This document shows, in pieces, positions 63,809 through 64,000 of a DNA stretch of 64,000 bases. How positions within the stretch are numbered: position 1 is the stretch's first letter; every line of letters starts with the position of its first letter. This DNA comes from Paenibacillus sp. LHD-38. GTDB taxonomy: Bacteria; Bacillota; Bacilli; Paenibacillales; Paenibacillaceae. Location: positions 248,001 through 312,000 of the forward strand of contig NZ_JAVIFU010000001.1 in the NCBI RefSeq assembly GCF_031157315.1, in the 5' to 3' direction. The notes beneath the pieces were generated by a model that had not been told where the DNA came from, did no database searches, and worked only from the letters and a program-made list of their open reading frames with translations. A program made the position numbers and the translations under genes.

Positions 63809-64000
63809 ATGAAGTGGATAAGCAGGACGATTGGGTGGTTCAAAAACCAGGAGCTGGCACGGAAGCTTATTTTAATTAATTTCATACTCGTCGTGCTCCC
63901 ACTCAGTGTCATGGGTTATTTCGCTTTTACCCGTTTTGCCGTCACGCTGGAGCAGAAGGTTGGCGATTATCAGCTGCAAACGCTAAAGCAATTGACGCTT
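63809..64000 (+). CDS. YesM-type sensor histidine kinase, N-terminal part (cut by window end)
   Basis: Sixty-four codons are visible. ATG 63809 follows AAGGAG (63797-63802) at six bases. A first membrane segment (LILINFILVVLPLSVMGYFAF) lies behind a short basic cytoplasmic head, the layout of YesM-type kinases. Its position behind a sugar-binding lipoprotein supports this. The kinase core is outside the window. Confidence 0.7.
   Translation, partial: MKWISRTIGWFKNQELARKLILINFILVVLPLSVMGYFAFTRFAVTLEQKVGDYQLQTLKQLTL

Overview
The window reads as a chromosomal segment of a Paenibacillus-like member of the Bacillales. The grounds are S-layer-homology (SLH) anchored polysaccharidases, several sugar ABC transporters of the Lpl type paired with YesM/YesN-type two-component systems, a YheC/YheD-type ATP-grasp spore-coat gene, TTG/GTG starts behind strong Shine-Dalgarno (SD) sequences, and dispersed structured intergenic repeats. 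No tRNA, rRNA, transposase, phage gene or CRISPR array was found.

Layout. 1-371: 3' end of hflC and its terminator. 372-2406: a gene-free 2 kb tract with an 860 bp AGN-type hexanucleotide array, a cluster of inverted 15-mers, a strong bidirectional terminator and a degenerate 48 bp tandem repeat. 2407-26390: a pectic galactan (beta-1,4-galactan) utilisation locus. It holds a secreted SLH-anchored GH53 galactanase of 1826 residues, an AraC regulator, a DUF5107/TPR protein, a GH2 enzyme, an intracellular GH53, a GH35 beta-galactosidase, a YesM/YesN pair and an Lpl-type ABC importer without ATPase. 26600-28908: a GT39-like membrane glycosyltransferase and a YheC/D protein. 29037-36106: a second Lpl-type importer followed by its own response regulator and kinase, with no enzyme gene. 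36151-45650: a guanidine assimilation locus. Two guanidine-I (ykkC) riboswitches control two transcription units: a lipoprotein plus permease, and two DUF1989 proteins plus a biotin carboxylase plus allophanate hydrolase. 45675-47944: a LysR regulator divergent from a purA gene. 48166-53817: a HelD-type helicase, a small membrane protein, a ribokinase, and a metallo-hydrolase/TetR operon with a clear double operator. 53975-57156: a ROK kinase, an MFS transporter and a low-complexity lipoprotein. 57458-64000: a MalEFG-type importer, a membrane-anchored GH43 enzyme, a further sugar-binding lipoprotein and the start of a sensor kinase, probably an arabinan or arabinoside module.

How it works together. 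In the galactan locus the cell-surface GH53 should cut galactan into oligosaccharides. The lipoprotein and two permeases import these, the intracellular GH53, GH35 and GH2 reduce them to galactose, and YesM/YesN senses the sugar outside. Intergenic regions of this locus share a GGTTGCRAAA-type word that may be the YesN target. In the guanidine locus, guanidine binding to the leaders should relieve termination. Imported guanidine is then carboxylated, deiminated to allophanate and hydrolysed to ammonia and CO2.

The least explained signal is a dispersed structured element of about 98 bp, present six times (five plus strand, one partial copy minus strand). It has a variable but still complementary AT hairpin and a conserved GC-rich 3' half. 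It sits directly behind an intrinsic terminator's T-tract in four of the five full copies. The AGN hexanucleotide array and the paired palindromes of the TetR operon are also worth following.
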